Assembly (NCBI GenBank): GCA_033060915.1
Contig: CM065394.1
Span: forward strand, 24,859,501-24,923,500
From: Euryodendron excelsum
Taxonomy: Eukaryota > Streptophyta > Magnoliopsida > Ericales > Pentaphylacaceae
Direction of reading: 5' to 3'
Length of the DNA stretch: 64,000 bases
Shown: piece after piece, positions 60,057-64,000 of the stretch
Layout of the letters: each line of letters opens with the position of its first letter
Position numbering within the stretch: the stretch's first letter is position 1
Notes under the pieces: model-generated
The model's input: the letters and a program-made list of their open reading frames with translations, nothing else
Databases searched by the model: none
What the model was told of the DNA's origin: nothing
Program-made: the position numbers and the translations under genes

Positions 60057-61415
60057 CTACCTCCGTGATTCACTGCTTCCGTGCACTGGACGCCGAATAT
60101 CAAACTGATCTACAAACTCCAGGGGAGTAACAGTTTCATTCCTGATCCTCTTAATCTTGGGGCTCAGTAAGCCTCTATGCCTAAACCCATATAGCTTAAG
60201 CACCTGGTTATCTGCAAAATTAAAGGCCCTCTCCATACTACTCAAGCACCTCTCAACAGGGTAATCCCCATAGCTCCCGCAAGGCTTGCAACCGACAAAA
60301 TGGGTCACGAAAGGCCACCTCTCATCGCCCAATCCCGGATGGTACTTCTCAATCATCTCTTCGTATCGATCCACCAACCCAGCCCAGTACCCATGTAAAT
60401 AGTAAGAATTCTCAAGGAACACCTTGTTCATCCACTGATCCTTCTTCGAAATCAACAAGTATATCAATGCTGACTGATCATCAGCCTCGAAAGCCGGCCT
60501 ACCCTTCAAATTAGCAGTCAAAATCTTCCCAGCCTCATCCCGAACAGGACCCTTCGGACCCATAGGCGCCCAAGCATCCAGTAAATCCAAAGACCACTGG
60601 CAATTCCGGAACAGAAAACTCCCAGTGTTCAACGCAATCCACGATTTCTGATTGAACATCAAATCGGGGTAGCCGTGAACCACTAAATTGTAGTCATCAT
60701 ACTTGGAAAGTGGAATTTCAAACACCATATCTGTAAACAAAGCATCACTGTCCATCCACCAAATCCACTCCACTTCAGGGTGAGAAAACATCAACCTCCG
60801 AATCAATGGCAATTTCGCCCAATACCCAGCAAGCTCTTTATCCAAATGAGCCATGTTATACACAATTTCAATCCCATGTAACCTACAATAATCAATCTTA
60901 TTCTTGATTGATTTCAACAGATAGTGATCTCCAATTGGGTTATCACACGGGTTCGGTGGTGACCCTGTTACGAGCAAGATTCGAGCTTTACCGTTCACGT
61001 AGCTAGGGAATTCGGGGTTGCGATCGAGCCAGATCTTACGCTCCTCGTCCCAATTGGTGATTTTGGGGCCGAGAGAGTAGGTGACGTTAGGGTTGATCTC
61101 GGGCTCGGCTAGGTCGTCGGGGTCGGTGGGGTCCTTGTCGGAACGGATCTCGGCGAGGATCCGGTTAGTCTCCTCGATGATGTTCTGGTTGACGGCGTCG
61201 GCCTCTGAGCTGCCGAGGTTGACGCCGATGTAGCCGCGGAGGACGAGGATAGTGACGAAGCCGCAGAGAATCGTGATCTTGATGTTATTGAAGGTACGAT
61301 GAATCTGGCGGCCGCGCGGGATCACGGAGCCTCTCGTGGTGGCTCTGCCGCCGTTGGCGGTGGTCGTTGGAAGTGCTCCGCCGCGCTTCTGAGCCGTCAC
61401 ATTATCTTGACCCAT
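60057..61415 (-). CDS. XXT5: Xyloglucan 6-xylosyltransferase, XXT5-like (GT34)
   Basis: A single uninterrupted 452-codon frame; the closest family member I recognise is XXT5. The enzyme transfers xylose from UDP-xylose to the glucan backbone of xyloglucan in the Golgi. Residues 1-45 are a short basic cytosolic tail, 46-64 (ITILCGFVTILVLRGYIG) a single signal anchor, about 65-140 a stem, and about 145-405 the GT34 domain. It has the metal-binding DSD at 222-224 in WWMDSDALF, ADDQS at 311-315, and the HGYW and THFVGCKPCGSYGDY blocks (about 341 and 371). N-glycosylation sequons lie at N110 and N426. The frame is open upstream to 61604, but ATG 61415 (GGGAGATGGGT) was chosen. From there the MGQD start and length match the family, whereas upstream codons are GA-repeat translation. 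No stops or shifts are seen. XXT5 acts with XXT1/XXT2 in complexes (family knowledge). Confidence 0.95.
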   Translation of the reverse strand: MGQDNVTAQKRGGALPTTTANGGRATTRGSVIPRGRQIHRTFNNIKITILCGFVTILVLRGYIGVNLGSSEADAVNQNIIEETNRILAEIRSDKDPTDPDDLAEPEINPNVTYSLGPKITNWDEERKIWLDRNPEFPSYVNGKARILLVTGSPPNPCDNPIGDHYLLKSIKNKIDYCRLHGIEIVYNMAHLDKELAGYWAKLPLIRRLMFSHPEVEWIWWMDSDALFTDMVFEIPLSKYDDYNLVVHGYPDLMFNQKSWIALNTGSFLFRNCQWSLDLLDAWAPMGPKGPVRDEAGKILTANLKGRPAFEADDQSALIYLLISKKDQWMNKVFLENSYYLHGYWAGLVDRYEEMIEKYHPGLGDERWPFVTHFVGCKPCGSYGDYPVERCLSSMERAFNFADNQVLKLYGFRHRGLLSPKIKRIRNETVTPLEFVDQFDIRRPVHGSSESRR

Positions 61416-61810
61416 CTCCCTCCCAACACATACACACTCTCTCTCTCTCTCTCGCTCTAGCAATTTCTCTCCGTAGAACTGGTCAGGAGAGAGAAAATGC
61501 GGGGGAATGTAAAACCCTAGGTGCGGATAACGGTGTCGGGAGAGTTGTATGCATGTGAGAGAGTGCGTGTATGTAATGTGGGAGACGAAGATGCGTAGAA
61601 GCACCGCCGGATTGGTGGGGGGTTTTGTTTATTGTTTGAATTGTGTTTGTGTCGGTCCCGCCGTTCACGGGTCTGCTCTTTGCACGTCTGGCTTTAACGC
61701 GCAACGAGCTGTTTGGAAGATGGGAATGTGTGAGCAAAGTAAGAGAGAATCAATAGAAAAAGGAATTATTTTTTTTTCGTTTGCTTTTATAAAGAACAAG
61801 ATAGGAAATT
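61416..61810 (-). promoter_or_regulatory. Leader and promoter region of the XXT5-like gene
   Basis: On the minus strand: a GA/CT-rich leader (61435-61460); a telo-box (AAACCCTA on the plus strand, 61512-61519) about 100 bases upstream of the ATG; a CCAAT box at about 61608-61618; and a TATA-like TTTATAAAAG at about 61784-61794. Telo-boxes and CT-rich leaders are common in plant genes of this sort. The start site is not determined. Confidence 0.45.
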
Positions 61811-62442
61811 AAAGGAAAATAATTTTTTTGGTCAAAAAAAAAGTATAGCAGATAAGTCATGCCACAATTCTTTTCGGAGTCACACAACATAATTATTAAG
61901 TTATAGACACGTACTCATGAGATTACGGAGTATAAATGATTCCAACTAAGAGTTATAAAAAAACTCAAACTCAGACACTTAAAAAAAGGGGACGAGCTTT
62001 ACCGTTGAACTAATCTCTTGTTATTAAAAATAACTTTCTTTTCAATTAAAATTCAAAAAAAAAAAACTATTGTAAAGGAAATAGAAAATAAAATGATAGA
62101 AAAGTGAGAAAGAAAGTAGAAAGTAACTTTTCCTCCGTTTTCTTTGATTTTTTTTCCCTTTTTCTCCATTCTAAAAACCAAACATCAAAAAAAAAAAAGA
62201 AAAAAGAAACATTCTTCTAGTTCCAAGAGTTGGTTCAGCAAGTTGAATTCGGTGTCTTAAGAGGTAATCTTCATGTTTGAAACTTTTTAGCCCTTGTTGG
62301 GATTAAACCTACTATGCACGACTTTTAGCGTGCGGTCATCTAATCCTAATACTTTTGCTTGCATTGGGACTAAGCATATTTGCAGACATCTGTGGGTGCT
62401 GGGGAATTTGCAACATGCAATGTTTATGGATTAATTATTTGA
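61811..62442. other. Spacer with two tRNA-derived SINE-like heads
   Basis: At about 62018-61940 (minus) TTAGTTCAACGGTAAAGCTC is A-box-like and TGAGTTTGAGTT B-box-like. At about 62222-62300 (plus) AGTTGGTTCAGCAAGTTGA and CATGTTTGAAACTT play the same parts. Neither is a full tRNA. The rest is AT-rich with no gene. Confidence 0.4.
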
Positions 62443-63379
62443 TGCAGGGATAAGCATGAACAAGTGAATTGTCAATCCAAACATTACACAATAATACAAG
62501 AGAGAAACAAATTTTTTGAAATAAATTATTATTCAATACTCAAAAGCGCTAAAACTCATTTTGAGCAGTTATATTGTATTTATAAGAGAAATGAAACCCT
62601 AAACCTAATAGGACTCAAATTAAGTAAATATTAAGAAAATATAAAAACTTCCCAAAAAAAAAAGAAAGGAATTAAGCCCAAATTTATATACTAGATAACT
62701 AAAAAAAAACATTCTAAAACAAACGGTTACAAAAACGAAAATTTTTAGATAAAATTATTACCAAAACAAAAGTTTTCTAAAATGACAAAATTACAAATTC
62801 TGAGCTCTAAACGATTGAATTCAACCAATAGGGTCCATAGTTTACTATAGATTTTGATCTCCATCATGTTTTCAATTAAACAACCAAGTTTCATAGAATT
62901 TTGAATTCAAACAAGAGTTATTTGCATCATTCTCCCTGAGTTAGAAAAACTTGTCCTCAGGCGCCTTTGAATTTCCTAAATTCAGTCACAATATTCATCA
63001 AATTAATCTATTGAGTTAAAATAAAATAATTTATAATTATCTTTTTGATGAAACATGAAGTAGAAGACTTGAATCCTATGAAATAGAATGGGTTTTCAAA
63101 GTGATAATTATCTATAAAGTCTTCAAAGAGATCAATTTGAAGTATATCTTTTGGAAGAAATATTTTCTTGCAATATTTTCCTTTTTATTTTTTTTATTTA
63201 TCAATGTATGTTTTTTCTTCAATGGATGATTTTTCTTTAATACATGATTCTTCATAAATAAATAAAAAAATTGGTGGCTTCTTCCAATCAACAACTAGAT
63301 CTAGAGTGGTTGTTGACGTGAATACATAATCCTTATTATGACCAGCACAATCGTCAAAGATTGGTGATGAATTCCAATC

Positions 63380-63704
63380 TTATGAACTATCTTCCGAAAA
63401 AGGAAGGATATCTGTATTCTCAATTATTTCTTCTTTAATAGTATCATCTTTCACAAAACATGGATTTGAAAAATGATCTCTATGTTGAGTCAACGCTTTA
63501 ATTGATGGGCGTTGCAAGATTGATCTACAATAGTCGAGTAACAATCTGTGCAGTAATCTATTCAAAAAGTCTTTACTCCATTTGTTGAAATCGATCCTCC
63601 AACCACGTATCTTATATAACATTGTCACGAGCACATACGTGCTCGATGTTAGCTGCTTGAGCAATGCCTTTACGATCTCTGGTTGCGGTTCCATCGGGAG
63701 CCAT
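63380..63704 (-). pseudogene. Gag-like remnant of the right-edge element
   Basis: From ATG 63704 a frame of about 30 codons ends in a stop; a second frame continues with IDFNKWSKDFLNRLLHRLL, suggesting a frame shift. Low information; assigned to gag from its place directly after the primer site. Confidence 0.4.
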
Positions 63705-63709
63705 AATTA

Positions 63710-63721
63710 GCTCTGATACCA
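63710..63721 (-). promoter_or_regulatory. Primer-binding site, tRNA-iMet type (right-edge element)
   Basis: TGGTATCAGAGC on the minus strand, exact match, with the gag-like ATG five bases further on. Confidence 0.8.
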
Positions 63722-64000
63722 ACTAAGACAAGGATAAGCGTAAACAAGTGAATTATCAATCTAAATAAAATACAAGAATACAACAGAGAAACAAACTTTC
63801 TGAAATAAACTGTAAGAAATACGTAAATGAATGCGAAAGCAGATTAAACCATACTTTAGAATGCTTAATCTGAAACTTGAAGATATTCTATGTATTGCCT
63901 TGAATCTATAGCGGCGTAGTATCGTTAAAATGAAGAACAGACCCTCTGATTCCATAGCACAGAAGCCAAGTCTCTACATCTGTATATTTACAGAGAGAGA

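Larger units (their letters stand above)
62443..64000 (-). mobile_element. Gypsy-derived LTR element running off the right edge
   Basis: A tRNA-iMet primer site lies at 63710-63721 on the minus strand, followed by a short gag-like frame from ATG 63704 (MAPDGTATRDRKGI, stop after about 30 codons). A block at about 62446-62530 (GGATAAGC(A/G)T(G/A)AACAAGTGAATT...GAGAAACAAA) recurs at about 63728-63810, as LTR ends would. Left LTR-like 62443-62929 starts TGCAGGGATAAG and ends GCATCA, followed at 62930-62940 by a polypurine tract on the minus strand (CTCAGGGAGAA). The right LTR copy diverges after about 63820 and is cut by the window end, so classification beyond gypsy-like, possibly non-autonomous, is open. 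Confidence 0.55.

Noticed and set aside
61416..61604. In-frame upstream extension of the XXT5-like frame
   Set aside because: It translates GA repeats and leader sequence; the family N terminus begins at the ATG at 61415.

Overview
The window is nuclear DNA from a flowering plant, most likely a eudicot. It is AT-rich, its introns follow GT-AG, and it carries plant-type Ty3/gypsy, Ty1/copia, hAT, Mutator-like and tRNA-derived repeats. The two host genes have clear plant relatives. I cannot name the species.

Only two intact host genes are visible, both on the minus strand. The first (2771-16533) has 18 coding exons whose splice phases all agree. It encodes a 485-residue TPR-RING-LON protein of the LONRF type, a probable E3 ubiquitin ligase. 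Its introns are long, and one carries a 1.48-kb hAT element. The second (60057-61415) is an intronless GT34 xyloglucan 6-xylosyltransferase closest to XXT5, a Golgi enzyme of cell-wall synthesis. A short plus-strand open segment at 2137-2262 may be the last exon of a third, unrecognised gene.

The 43 kb between the two genes is layered transposon DNA. At 19.4-27.3 kb a small hAT element (8-bp target duplication) was split by a complete 7.2-kb Tekay-like chromovirus (5-bp target duplication, two 1189-bp LTRs, tRNA-iMet primer site, polypurine tract, broken gag-pol). At 27.3-35.6 kb there is gene-free DNA with a MITE, local duplications, a SINE-like copy and a 507-bp Mutator-like element with a 10-bp target duplication and a gene-like core.

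At 35.7-56.2 kb lies a decayed Tat-type gypsy element, with gag-pol on the minus strand and LTR-like direct repeats at both ends. A separate reading region runs in the opposite direction between pol and the 3' LTR, behind its own TATA box. A truncated SIRE-type copia element sits inside that antisense region, and a 2151-bp solo LTR with a perfect 5-bp target duplication sits between the RNase H and integrase parts of pol.

The DNA from 56.2 to 60 kb is non-coding apart from a SINE-like core and a LINE RNase H remnant. After the XXT5-like gene come its CT-rich leader and promoter, SINE-like heads, and the start of another gypsy-derived element that runs off the right edge.

The host genes appear functionally unrelated. 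The least ordinary item is the antisense accessory reading region of the Tat-type element. Extra ORFs in that position are known from the lineage, but I do not recognise this protein.
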